Below, piece after piece: positions 10,177-19,206 of a stretch of 52,835 nucleotides of DNA. How positions within the stretch are numbered: position 1 is the stretch's first letter; the number at the start of each line of letters is the position of its first letter. The DNA lies in assembly GCA_946408595.1 (NCBI GenBank), contig CAMJSX010000006.1, forward strand, positions 1-52,835, in the 5' to 3' direction. The DNA is from an uncultured Candidatus Saccharibacteria bacterium (GTDB taxonomy: Bacteria; Patescibacteriota; Saccharimonadia; Saccharimonadales; Saccharimonadaceae). Under the pieces are notes generated by a model that saw only the letters and a list, made by a program, of their open reading frames with translations, was not told the origin of the DNA and ran no database searches. The translations under genes and the position numbers were made by a program.

Positions 10177-11727
10177 ATGAAAAAACCAAAGACTTATCAA
10201 GAAGCAATTGGCGAAGCAATTGAACAAATGCGTCTAGAAAAAGGCTGGACGCAGGGCGACTTGGCGAAAGAAGTAGGGACGAGTCAATCGGCAATTCATC
10301 GAATTGAAAAAGGCGGACAAAACGTTTCGCTAGAAATGATCAAAAAATTATCGGAGGCTTTAGGAAACCAAATCCTCTCTATCAATGACGCGGTTTCGCA
10401 AAGTTTTCGGATTCGTGGCGGCAAAGAACTTAGTGGCGAAATTACCATTAATACTTCCAAAAACGCTGCGGTAGGCTTACTTTGTGCGGCACTTTTGAAT
10501 TCCGGGAAAACGGTTCTTCACCGCGTAGCAAGAATCGAAGAAGTGTTTAGGATAATTGAAGTTTTGGAGTCAATCGGCGTAAAATGCCACTGGCAAAACC
10601 GCCATCGCGACTTAGAAATTATATCACCACGTGAATTGAAATTAGAAGAAATGGATATTGAAGCAGCCAGAAAAACGCGCTCAATTATCATGTTTTTAGG
10701 CCCCCTTCTTCATCGTTATCCGAAATTCAAGTTACCGTATGCAGGCGGTTGTTCGCTTGGCACGCGAACAGTAGAGCCACACATCCAGGCGCTCAAATCA
10801 TTTGGACTTGATGTAGATGCGGTATGTGAAAGTGGTTTTTATAACGTGAAAGTTAACCAGGATACTCTTAATAAATATACCGATAGATATATTGTGCTGA
10901 CTGAACGTGGCGATACGGTGACAGAAAACGTTTTAATGGCAGCTGCATTATCACCAGGACGTACTACCATTGTGGGTGCCTCACCAAACTATATGGTGCA
11001 AGATGTCTGTTTCTTCCTAGAAAAATTGGGCGTTAAAATCAGTGGGATCGGTACAACTACTTTAGTGGTACGAGGTAGGTCAAAGATTGACGAAGATGTC
11101 GAATACCATGTGTCAGAAGATCCAATTGAAGCGATGAGCTTCATTGCGGTGGGGTTAGTTACTAATTCGGAAATTGTGATTCGCCGCGCGCCAATCGAAT
11201 TTTTGGAAATTGAACTGGAAGTTTTAAAATCCATGAATGCCAGAATTGAAAAATCAGCCGAGTATTTATCGGCTAATGAACGGACACGCTTAGTAGATCT
11301 CACGGTCCATAAGTCCGACTTAGTCGCACCAGTAGACAAAATTCATCCGATGCCATTTCCTGGTCTCAATATTGATAACCTGCCATTCTTTTCCGTGATT
11401 GCCGCCGTGGCGGAAGGTCGTACTTTGATTCATGACTGGGTCTTTGAAAACCGTGCAGTATATACTACAGAACTTGCCAACTTAAATGCCAAAGTCGAAC
11501 TTCTTGATGCGCATCGCGTGTATATTGAAGGTCCAACCAATTGGCGACCAGCTGAAATGGTGGCACCACAAGCCCTGCGTCCAGCAGTCGTGGTTTTGAT
11601 TGGTATGTTAGCGGCACCAGGCACTTCAATTTTGCGTAATATTTATTCAATTAATCGTGGTTATCAAGATTTCGCCGCAAGGCTTAGACACCTCGGTGCG
11701 GATATCACACCGCTAACGGGGATTTAA
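10177..11727 (+). CDS. murA: XRE helix-turn-helix fused to UDP-GlcNAc 1-carboxyvinyltransferase (MurA)
   Basis: First committed step of peptidoglycan synthesis: transfer of enolpyruvate from PEP to UDP-GlcNAc. Of 516 residues, about 1-68 form a Cro/XRE helix-turn-helix (WTQGDLAKEVGTSQSAIHRI, then a third helix), and about 70-516 form MurA. The MurA part has the SKNAA substrate motif, the catalytic cysteine at C192 (GGCSLG), an Asp at the general-base position (NIDNL), VFENR, and the C-terminal RGY segment. Ordinary MurA is about 420 residues and lacks the DNA-binding part. The fusion is one uninterrupted frame starting 6 bases after a strong -10 box, with a palindrome upstream. pcrA begins on the next base after the stop, so they share a transcript. 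Confidence 0.93.
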   Translation: MKKPKTYQEAIGEAIEQMRLEKGWTQGDLAKEVGTSQSAIHRIEKGGQNVSLEMIKKLSEALGNQILSINDAVSQSFRIRGGKELSGEITINTSKNAAVGLLCAALLNSGKTVLHRVARIEEVFRIIEVLESIGVKCHWQNRHRDLEIISPRELKLEEMDIEAARKTRSIIMFLGPLLHRYPKFKLPYAGGCSLGTRTVEPHIQALKSFGLDVDAVCESGFYNVKVNQDTLNKYTDRYIVLTERGDTVTENVLMAAALSPGRTTIVGASPNYMVQDVCFFLEKLGVKISGIGTTTLVVRGRSKIDEDVEYHVSEDPIEAMSFIAVGLVTNSEIVIRRAPIEFLEIELEVLKSMNARIEKSAEYLSANERTRLVDLTVHKSDLVAPVDKIHPMPFPGLNIDNLPFFSVIAAVAEGRTLIHDWVFENRAVYTTELANLNAKVELLDAHRVYIEGPTNWRPAEMVAPQALRPAVVVLIGMLAAPGTSILRNIYSINRGYQDFAARLRHLGADITPLTGI

Positions 11728-13722
11728 ATGAACCCAATACTTGATGGTTTAAATCCGGAGCAGAAAAAAGCGGTAGAAACTTTAGAAGGACCGCTTCTGA
11801 TTTTGGCGGGAGCTGGTTCAGGAAAAACTAAAACCCTGACGCACCGGATTGCCAATTTGATTGCACACGGTGTGCAACCTTCGCACATTCTCGCAGTGAC
11901 TTTTACCAACAAAGCCGCCAATGAAATGCGCGAAAGATTAGCAAAACTATTAAACGTGCCACTCACCCGTTCGTTCATGCCTTACATGGGCACTTTTCAC
12001 GGCGTATGTGTCAAGATTTTGCGACAAGAAGCAGCAGCCGCCAACCTCGCGCGTGATTTTGTAATCTACGATACCGACGACCAAATATCTTTGATACGTC
12101 GCGTAATGAAAAACCTAGGAATTTCGGACAATAAAGCCTTAAAACCAAAGTCAGTACAGTCAATTATCTCGAGCGAAAAAAACCAAGGTAACGGGCCGGA
12201 AGAATATTTAGCTTCCGCCCTGTATCCGAATCAGCGAGACATTGCTAAAATATTCCGCGGCTACGAAGCAGAAAAGAAAAAAGCTGCCGCACTAGATTTT
12301 GATGATTTGTTGTTAAAGACCTTAGAACTATTCAGTAATAATCCAGAAGTGCGCGAAAAGTGGCAAAAAAAGTTTCAACACATTTTGATTGACGAGTATC
12401 AGGACACCAACATCATTCAATACCATTTAGTGAAGCTCTTAGTTGGACCAGAAAAAAATATTTGCGTGGTAGGGGATGACTGGCAATCAATTTATTCCTG
12501 GCGTGGTGCGGACTTTACCAACATCTTACATTTTGAACGCGATTTTCCTGGTGCCAAAGTTATTAAATTGGAGCAAAATTATCGCTCAACTGGCAACATC
12601 TTGGAAGCTTCGCAAAAAGTCATTGCGCACAACAAAACCCGCACTGAAAAAACTTTATTTACCGAAATCGGTAAAGGCGAACCAGTAGATATTGAATCCT
12701 TGCATGATGAAAATACGGAAGCTAGTTTCGTGGCGATGACGATTTTAAAAATGCAAAAAGATTTTCCGGACTTTGCCGACTTTGCAGTTTTGTATCGCAC
12801 CAACGCACAGTCGTATACGTTTGAAAACGCATTTATCAACTTGCATATTCCATACAAAATTGTTGGTGGCGTAAGATTTTATGATCGAAAAGAAGTTAAA
12901 GACGTGCTCGCAATACTAAAACTAATCGTGAATCAACGCGACAAAGTTTCCCTCGAACGCGTAGTTAAAAATGTTTTGTCCGGAATTGGTGAAGTGTCGC
13001 TAAAGAAAGTATTAATGGTAGTAGACGCGATAGACAGCGAAACGCCACTATTTGAACCAGATTTACCAGAAGTTTTAACCGCAGCCAAAGCCAAAAATGG
13101 TTTAATGCAACTAATTAATTTCCTGAAAAAAATCCGTAGTGAAACATTCCAAAACGCGGGTGAAATCGTGCAAAAAGTAGTTGAATATTTTGATTTTCGC
13201 AAACTCACCGACGATGGCACGCCAAGTAGTGAAGAACGTATGAAAAACCTGGAAGTCTTAGCAGGTAACGCGGCGGAGTATGATAACTTGGAGAATTTCT
13301 TGGCGGATGCGACTTTGATGTCATCGGCGGATGAAGCCTCCGGTCACAACGCAGTAACTTTAATGACGATGCACGCGGCAAAAGGTTTGGAATTTCCGGT
13401 GGTGTTTATGGTTGGGATGGAAGAAGGATTATTCCCGAGCTCCAGATCCTGCGACGATGAATCTGGTCTAGAAGAAGAACGTCGGCTAGCGTATGTGGGA
13501 ATGACTAGGGCAATGCGAAGATTGTTTTTGACTTACGCGGCTTCGAGATTTTCTTATGGTAGCCGAAACTATAGTATGCCATCACGATTCCTAACGGAAA
13601 TTGGCTACAATCCATACGGTTCTTCTAGCTATCGCGACCAAGACGGCGACGGTTTCACGGATGACGATTTTGAAAGCGACGATTTTGATCCTTTTCCACC
13701 AGACTTACCAGTGTATGAATAA
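11728..13722 (+). CDS. pcrA: UvrD/PcrA-type superfamily 1 DNA helicase
   Basis: ATP-driven 3'-5' DNA helicase used in repair and in clearing the replication path. Helicase motifs in order: Q motif and Walker A (AGAGSGKTKTL, residues 27-37), VTFTNKAANEM, LIDEYQDTN (Walker B), VVGDDWQSIYSWRGAD, EQNYRST, VTLMTMHAAKGLEFP and RLAYVGMTRAM. Length is 664 residues, slightly short for the family. The C-terminal 35 residues are unusually acidic (repeated Asp/Glu/Phe) and differ from the basic, Tudor-like tail of PcrA that binds RNA polymerase. The start codon abuts the murA stop, so translation is probably coupled. UvrD and PcrA cannot be told apart here. Confidence 0.95.
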   Translation: MNPILDGLNPEQKKAVETLEGPLLILAGAGSGKTKTLTHRIANLIAHGVQPSHILAVTFTNKAANEMRERLAKLLNVPLTRSFMPYMGTFHGVCVKILRQEAAAANLARDFVIYDTDDQISLIRRVMKNLGISDNKALKPKSVQSIISSEKNQGNGPEEYLASALYPNQRDIAKIFRGYEAEKKKAAALDFDDLLLKTLELFSNNPEVREKWQKKFQHILIDEYQDTNIIQYHLVKLLVGPEKNICVVGDDWQSIYSWRGADFTNILHFERDFPGAKVIKLEQNYRSTGNILEASQKVIAHNKTRTEKTLFTEIGKGEPVDIESLHDENTEASFVAMTILKMQKDFPDFADFAVLYRTNAQSYTFENAFINLHIPYKIVGGVRFYDRKEVKDVLAILKLIVNQRDKVSLERVVKNVLSGIGEVSLKKVLMVVDAIDSETPLFEPDLPEVLTAAKAKNGLMQLINFLKKIRSETFQNAGEIVQKVVEYFDFRKLTDDGTPSSEERMKNLEVLAGNAAEYDNLENFLADATLMSSADEASGHNAVTLMTMHAAKGLEFPVVFMVGMEEGLFPSSRSCDDESGLEEERRLAYVGMTRAMRRLFLTYAASRFSYGSRNYSMPSRFLTEIGYNPYGSSSYRDQDGDGFTDDDFESDDFDPFPPDLPVYE

Positions 13723-13725
13723 GTA

Positions 13726-13734
13726 TGGTATGAT
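13726..13734 (+). promoter_or_regulatory. Extended -10 promoter of rnhA
   Basis: TGG-TATGAT ends exactly 6 bases before the ATG at 13741. It lies just after the pcrA stop. Confidence 0.6.
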
Positions 13735-13740
13735 GGTAGT

Positions 13741-14175
13741 ATGAAAATCTTTTGGACTGACGGTAGCGCCTCACCAAACCCAGGACCAGGTGGTTTTGCG
13801 GTGATTGAAGTACAAAATGGCGTAGCCAAGCCAGTGATATTAGGCAGGGAAAAACAATCGTCAAACATTCGCATGGAAGGACATGCCCTCATTGCCGCCA
13901 TGAAACGAGCTTTGAATTATGGCGAACCGTGCGAAATACATACTGATTCGGAGTTTTGGATTAATGTAATCACTAGATGGATGGGGACTTGGGCAGAGAA
14001 GGGCTGGAAGAAAAACCGCGGCGAAATCAAAAACTTAGAAATAGTCAAAGAATTATATGAATTATACGACCCAAAAACCATCAAATTAGTGTGGGAACGC
14101 GGTCATGTCGGTACTGAATTTAACGAATTGGCGGACGAGTGGGCCAACAAAGCTAGAATGGGCGAAACTTTATAA
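13741..14175 (+). CDS. rnhA: Ribonuclease HI
   Basis: Cuts the RNA strand of RNA-DNA hybrids, removing primers and R-loops. The four acidic active-site residues are visible: D7 in TDGSASPNPGPGG, E46 in RMEGHAL, D69 in HTDSEFW and D132 in ELADEWAN. The histidine loop is present as ERGHVG. Length is 144 residues, close to the usual 150. It begins 18 bases after pcrA and has its own -10 box 6 bases before the start. The Glu environment (MEGHALIAA instead of MELMAAI) is slightly unusual, but spacing is normal. Confidence 0.95.
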   Translation: MKIFWTDGSASPNPGPGGFAVIEVQNGVAKPVILGREKQSSNIRMEGHALIAAMKRALNYGEPCEIHTDSEFWINVITRWMGTWAEKGWKKNRGEIKNLEIVKELYELYDPKTIKLVWERGHVGTEFNELADEWANKARMGETL

Positions 14176-14213
14176 AAAATCTCTAAAAAACGCTAGCTTT
14201 TTTATTACGGTTG

Positions 14214-14222
14214 TGCTAACAT
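14214..14222 (+). promoter_or_regulatory. Probable -10 promoter of the 14230 surface protein gene
   Basis: TGC-TAACAT, 7 bases before the ATG. CATAAT at 14220-14225 is an alternative but leaves only 4 bases. A weak A6/T6 hairpin around GCTAGC lies just upstream and may slow readthrough from rnhA. Confidence 0.45.
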
Positions 14223-14229
14223 AATATAT

Positions 14230-17200
14230 ATGCGGTTCATACACAAAAACCTTTTTGGGAAACAAACTTTGTCTAACTATATTTCCTATAAAAGAAATAG
14301 CCGTTTTGTTGGTATCTCATCTGTAGTTTTATTTAGTCTTCTTGCATTTACTATCTTATTCCCAGTACAAATCAAAACTGATTCGTCGTATGCTCGTACT
14401 GGCATGCTCGGTAACCCTAGCACTACTTCTCTTAACCTCACGCTCACTAATGATACTCTCGCACTAGATCTTGCTGCCACATCTTCTGCTGGCACCTTTG
14501 CGGCCTCTTCTCCGGCTAATTTCACTGTCTCTACCAATAATGTTTCGGGATATACACTAAGTATCAAATCTAAGGTTGTAAATCCTACTGACACTACAGA
14601 AATAACTAATGCCTCAAGATTAGTCAATACAGATGACGATACTAAGTATATCAGTAGCATTTCTAGCTCCCTCGCACCAGCCACCTTTTCAAATATCTCC
14701 AATACTCAATATAATAATCAATGGGGCTATAAACCAAGTAAACTAAACTCTAGTGATAATACCAACTACCTAGCAGCTCCAGACTATAATACTGCTACTA
14801 TACTAAATACTACTGGCTGTGCTAATGGTACTTCACCTTGCACTGATGCTTCAGATTCTTATAGCATCACTCTCGGTGCTAGAGTAGATAGTACTCTTCC
14901 TACCGGCACTTATGAGCATGCCTTCACCATTATCGCTATAGGTAATCCCATTAACTATAGCATTACCTACCACGCTAATGACGGTGCTAATGGTGCTAAT
15001 ACTACCAATATGCCTTCCCCCAACCCCCAGACTGGCAATGCTGCAAATGATATTACATCCATCAATCTAAGCACTACCAAACCCACCCGTTCTGGCTACG
15101 AATTAAAAGGCTGGTGCGATGTCCAACCAATAGCAGATACTAACTATCCAGACGACCAAGATTGTACTTCTGCTGGTGGTACCCTCTACCAACCAGGCGA
15201 TACCTTTGGTATAGACCAGACCACAGTAAACATTGTAGACCTCTACGCTACCTGGTGGCAACCAAACCTCACCAAACTTGATGGTCATACCATGCAGGAA
15301 ATGTCCCCAATGGCTTGCTATAACTCATCTATTAATGATACTGCTACCTTGACAGACAGTCGTGGAAAAGTGAGTCCCGAATCCCCCGAATCCTACACTA
15401 TCGCCAAACTTGCCGATGGCCTCTGCTGGATGACGACGAACCTAAATCTAGGTAAAAGCAATGGTAGTATTACTCTTACGCCAGAAGACACAGACATCAC
15501 TACTGACTTCACCCTCCCAGCCTCTCCGTCTAATTATTCTGCCACCAGCGATGCAACCAATATTAACACCCCAAATAATCTAAACAATCACACTATCGCT
15601 AGTCATACGGTCAATGGCGTCACTTATACTACCAGCGTAGCCTCTTACTATACTTACGCTGCAGCCACGGCAGATACTAGTACTTATAGTAAAAGTAGTG
15701 ATAGTTACGTTAATACTTCTATTTGCCCTAAAAATTGGGATCTCCCTACTGAATCTCAATATTTAAATCTCAGAACCAAAGGCTCCATTACCAGCGCCAA
15801 CACCGCCTTCGCTACTCCGTATACCTTCACCTATGGCGGCTGTAGAAATGGGACCAATTCCTTTTCTAATGAAACTAGCTATGGTTATTACTGGACTTCT
15901 AGAAATGTTAGTTCCACCTATGCTTACTGGACTAATGTGTCCAGTAGTGGTCTTTATAGCAACACTGCAACTTATTATAAATATTACGGTGCGATGATTA
16001 GATGTGTGGCTAGTAGTGGTACCGCCACAGTAAACTACAATGGCAACGGTACTACTGAACATCCAGTCACCGGCACTACTGCCGCTCAAGAGAATGTAGA
16101 AATTAATTCTACTATGGCCAAAGCAAATGGCTTCACTAGGACAGGTTGGTGGTTTAATGGTTGGAATACTGCGCCAGACGGCTCTGGTATCGCTATTGTG
16201 GCCAACGCTCCACTTTCTAACCTTGGCCTCGCTCCAGATAGCACAATTACCCTCTACGCCCAGTGGCTCCCACAATATACGATAACATATACCAACAACT
16301 GTAAATCTTGGGCTTCTTCAGATAGCAACTGTACTAATAACGCCTCAAATACTACTTCCACTCAAGCAATCAATCTCAACGCTTCCGGTAATGGCTCTGG
16401 TACCCTCGCCGCCTATAATGAGTTCTCTCTCATTGGCTGGAAGATTAAAGAATGGACTACTAATGCTGATGGTACTGGCACCGCTTACCCAGTAAGTAGT
16501 ACTTACAATGTCACTGGCGCTGGTGTCGGTGACGGTACCACTCTCTACGCCCACTGGGTCCCAGTCTACACTGTCCAATATGATGGTAATGGTGCAGACA
16601 ATCCTAATGGTATGGGTGTTGCTAATGCTACCACCGGTATTAAACCAGTCCGCCACTACAACGTCAGTGAAAGCGACACCTTTGATCTCTTTGCTTCTAA
16701 CTTCAAGCGTGACGGATATGGTTTCGTTGGCTGGAGTACAGATGCCAGTGCCTGGTCCCATCTTACGGATAATGATAATACCAATGACCCAAAGATTTGG
16801 GGCCCAAATGAAGTAATTACTGCTCCTGCTTACAATGGCACACCAATTACTACTCTTTATGCAGTCTGGGCTCCCGCTGAAAAAGATGGCAGTAATAACC
16901 CAGTCTATCTCCAAGGTTGGACTGGCTGCTCCGCTATGACTGCTACAACTTATAATTCTTCTACTGGCACTCTCACGGTAGCCAAGAATACCGTCACTGC
17001 CCTCACTGACAAGCGCGATGGTATGGTTTATGCTGTAGCTAAGCTAGCTGATGACAACTGTTGGATGATTGAAAACTTAAGATTAGACACTGCTGGCACT
17101 ATAGGTCAAAACACCATTGATAGTTCTGTTACTAATGAAAGTCTATCTCAGGGATATGGTGGTGTATTCCACGGCCTAGCTGACCCAGAAACAGGTAATT

Positions 17201-19092
17201 TTAGTAATGTAAACACTGCAAACTCTCTCTACACTACTGCTAGTGGTGTAACTGGTAAATACCAACTCACCATTGATAGCAGTTATTCTAGTTATCTTAA
17301 CTATCTCTTCCCCCGCTACAATAACACTAATATTACCTGGAATAATAATGCTTCTTCTGCCACTACCCCGACTGGACCTAGCCAAAACGTCACTTCAGCT
17401 TATGTCCACACTGATTACAACAACTACGTCTATTCTTACGGCAATTATTACACTTGGGCAGCTGCTATTGCTAGTACGAAGCACTATATCAATTATTACT
17501 ATACTAATGATAGTCGAGAATTATACCACTCCGATGCTGCACTTACCTCCATTTGTCCAGCAGGTTGGAAGTTGCCAAAAGGCGGATATCAGAACATCAG
17601 TGGTGCATTTCATTATCTAAATCAACAGATGGGGAAGAATACTTCAGCACAAGGCTCCAGAGAATGGCGGATGTTCCCAAACAATTTCGTTTACTCTGGG
17701 GAAAAGGGGAGCGGTCGGGGTAGGTCTGGTAAATATTGGTCATCTTCAGCGTATTCAGATATGGACTCGAAACTTTTATCTTTTAGTAGCTCTAACCTTC
17801 AGTATGATAGCAATTCCTATAAATACTATGGGCGCCCCGTGCGCTGTGTGATTGAAAACTTCTATAGTATATTATATGATGGTAATGGTACTACGGATGG
17901 TTCCATGTACGCTAGACATACTGAGCTTAACAGTGGCGACACCGTTGATCTCATTGCACCAAACTATGAAAAAACTGGTTATGGATTTGCTGGATGGTCC
18001 CCAAGCCCTACTGCCACTGTAGGTGGTACTGATCCAATCTATGGTCCAAATGAGACAATCACCATTTCTTCATCCATACTTAATCAATATGCGAATGATA
18101 GACGCCAAGTAGTTCTTTATGCAGTCTGGATAGCTAAAGAAACCAATGTGACGATGCAAACCTTTAATGCTACTAATTATGCTGCATATAATTCTGCTCC
18201 AATTGGTACAGTAATAGCACTAGAAGATACACGTGATAATGATGTATATGCTGTAGCTAAACTAGCAGATGGTAAATGGTGGATGATTGAAAACTTAAGA
18301 CTAGACAATACTGCTACAATAACCACCGCAAACACTCATAACCCACTAAACACTAACGGAACAGTTAATCTCAAAATAGATTATGCCAATAATACTATTG
18401 CTGACCACCTTGCCTCTACTAGTGATTCCTGGTGTACTAGGTATAATGCTGCTTGCTTTGACCAAACTATGCTAAACACCAACAACACTAACTATGGTGG
18501 TAAGAATGCTTCAAACACCGACCTTGTCCCAAATTACAATACCAATAATACTGCCACCGCCCAATGGTACGGTTACGGCAACTACTACAACTGGTATTCT
18601 GCTACTGCTGGTAATGGTACATATAGTTTCAGCACTAACAATAATTCCGTATCTGGTGACCTTTGTCCTGCAGGTTGGCATCTTCCACAAGGTGGACAAG
18701 CCTACGCAGAAGGTAACACTAGTGGTGTAAACGTGACAAATGACCCTTCCACCTACCGTGACTTCTATAATCTCGGTTACGTTCTAATGGGTAGTGTAGC
18801 ATATGAAAGCCAAGTAAATAGCGGCAACTCTTATTATGATAACACCCCAACAAACACGGCTGGTGATACTGCCACCAAAGCCTTCCGTAAGTTCCCGAAC
18901 AACTTTGTCTCATCCGGCTACTTCAGTGGCTCGTCTGCCTACTATCGCGGTTCCTACGGCTACTACTGGTCTAGCTCAGCCTACAATAGCTACTTCGCTT
19001 ACGCTCTGTACTTGGGCAGTGGCAACGTCTTCCCAGGTACTAGCCACTACAATAAGTACTACGGGCTTAGCGTCCGCTGTATATCGCAGTAG
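14230..19092 (+). CDS. Giant surface protein, five InlB B-repeats and three FISUMP domains
   Basis: A 1620-residue protein with a basic N-terminus and one hydrophobic segment at about 28-48, probably a signal peptide. A beta-rich Ser/Thr/Asn-rich domain (55-240) is followed by: InlB repeat (242-346), FISUMP (346-597), three InlB repeats (598-682, 683-777, 779-884), FISUMP (892-1210), InlB repeat (1212-1304), FISUMP (1307-1620). Each FISUMP ends in the typical RC motif. In the third, the conserved Cys before WMIENLRLD is Trp. No sortase motif or C-terminal anchor is seen. It shares its N-to-C logic with the 4150 protein. Role in host attachment is inferred. The last about 200 bases are richer in GC than the rest of the gene. 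Confidence 0.88.
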   Translation: MRFIHKNLFGKQTLSNYISYKRNSRFVGISSVVLFSLLAFTILFPVQIKTDSSYARTGMLGNPSTTSLNLTLTNDTLALDLAATSSAGTFAASSPANFTVSTNNVSGYTLSIKSKVVNPTDTTEITNASRLVNTDDDTKYISSISSSLAPATFSNISNTQYNNQWGYKPSKLNSSDNTNYLAAPDYNTATILNTTGCANGTSPCTDASDSYSITLGARVDSTLPTGTYEHAFTIIAIGNPINYSITYHANDGANGANTTNMPSPNPQTGNAANDITSINLSTTKPTRSGYELKGWCDVQPIADTNYPDDQDCTSAGGTLYQPGDTFGIDQTTVNIVDLYATWWQPNLTKLDGHTMQEMSPMACYNSSINDTATLTDSRGKVSPESPESYTIAKLADGLCWMTTNLNLGKSNGSITLTPEDTDITTDFTLPASPSNYSATSDATNINTPNNLNNHTIASHTVNGVTYTTSVASYYTYAAATADTSTYSKSSDSYVNTSICPKNWDLPTESQYLNLRTKGSITSANTAFATPYTFTYGGCRNGTNSFSNETSYGYYWTSRNVSSTYAYWTNVSSSGLYSNTATYYKYYGAMIRCVASSGTATVNYNGNGTTEHPVTGTTAAQENVEINSTMAKANGFTRTGWWFNGWNTAPDGSGIAIVANAPLSNLGLAPDSTITLYAQWLPQYTITYTNNCKSWASSDSNCTNNASNTTSTQAINLNASGNGSGTLAAYNEFSLIGWKIKEWTTNADGTGTAYPVSSTYNVTGAGVGDGTTLYAHWVPVYTVQYDGNGADNPNGMGVANATTGIKPVRHYNVSESDTFDLFASNFKRDGYGFVGWSTDASAWSHLTDNDNTNDPKIWGPNEVITAPAYNGTPITTLYAVWAPAEKDGSNNPVYLQGWTGCSAMTATTYNSSTGTLTVAKNTVTALTDKRDGMVYAVAKLADDNCWMIENLRLDTAGTIGQNTIDSSVTNESLSQGYGGVFHGLADPETGNFSNVNTANSLYTTASGVTGKYQLTIDSSYSSYLNYLFPRYNNTNITWNNNASSATTPTGPSQNVTSAYVHTDYNNYVYSYGNYYTWAAAIASTKHYINYYYTNDSRELYHSDAALTSICPAGWKLPKGGYQNISGAFHYLNQQMGKNTSAQGSREWRMFPNNFVYSGEKGSGRGRSGKYWSSSAYSDMDSKLLSFSSSNLQYDSNSYKYYGRPVRCVIENFYSILYDGNGTTDGSMYARHTELNSGDTVDLIAPNYEKTGYGFAGWSPSPTATVGGTDPIYGPNETITISSSILNQYANDRRQVVLYAVWIAKETNVTMQTFNATNYAAYNSAPIGTVIALEDTRDNDVYAVAKLADGKWWMIENLRLDNTATITTANTHNPLNTNGTVNLKIDYANNTIADHLASTSDSWCTRYNAACFDQTMLNTNNTNYGGKNASNTDLVPNYNTNNTATAQWYGYGNYYNWYSATAGNGTYSFSTNNNSVSGDLCPAGWHLPQGGQAYAEGNTSGVNVTNDPSTYRDFYNLGYVLMGSVAYESQVNSGNSYYDNTPTNTAGDTATKAFRKFPNNFVSSGYFSGSSAYYRGSYGYYWSSSAYNSYFAYALYLGSGNVFPGTSHYNKYYGLSVRCISQ

Positions 19093-19191
19093 CCTACCGC
19101 CCCATCCCGCCTAGGCTTATCCTAAAACTCATACTTTGATATTTGTTGGCATGGTCTAGCTAATCTTATAGTTTAAGAAAACAAAGGATTG

Positions 19192-19200
19192 TGGTAGAAT
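19192..19200 (+). promoter_or_regulatory. Extended -10 promoter of tyrS
   Basis: TGG-TAGAAT, 6 bases before the tyrS ATG. The 114-base gap after the surface protein holds no other clear element. Confidence 0.55.
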
Positions 19201-19206
19201 AATAGT

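Noticed and set aside
14176-14212. Terminator between rnhA and the large surface gene
   Set aside because: Only an A6/T6 pairing with no GC-closed stem around GCTAGC; too weak to list as a terminator.
16345-16914. A minus-strand open frame (189 codons) inside the large surface gene
   Set aside because: Ile/Ser/Thr-rich shadow of the repeated Thr/Asn/Gly codons on the plus strand; no start signals.
14230-19092. CRISPR-like or short tandem DNA repeats in the surface gene
   Set aside because: Repeated words come from repeated protein modules with diverged DNA; there is no regular repeat-spacer pattern, and no cas genes are in the window.
18880-19092. A complete diversity-generating retroelement
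   Set aside because: No reverse transcriptase gene and no template repeat were found in the window; only the target-like end of a surface gene is seen.
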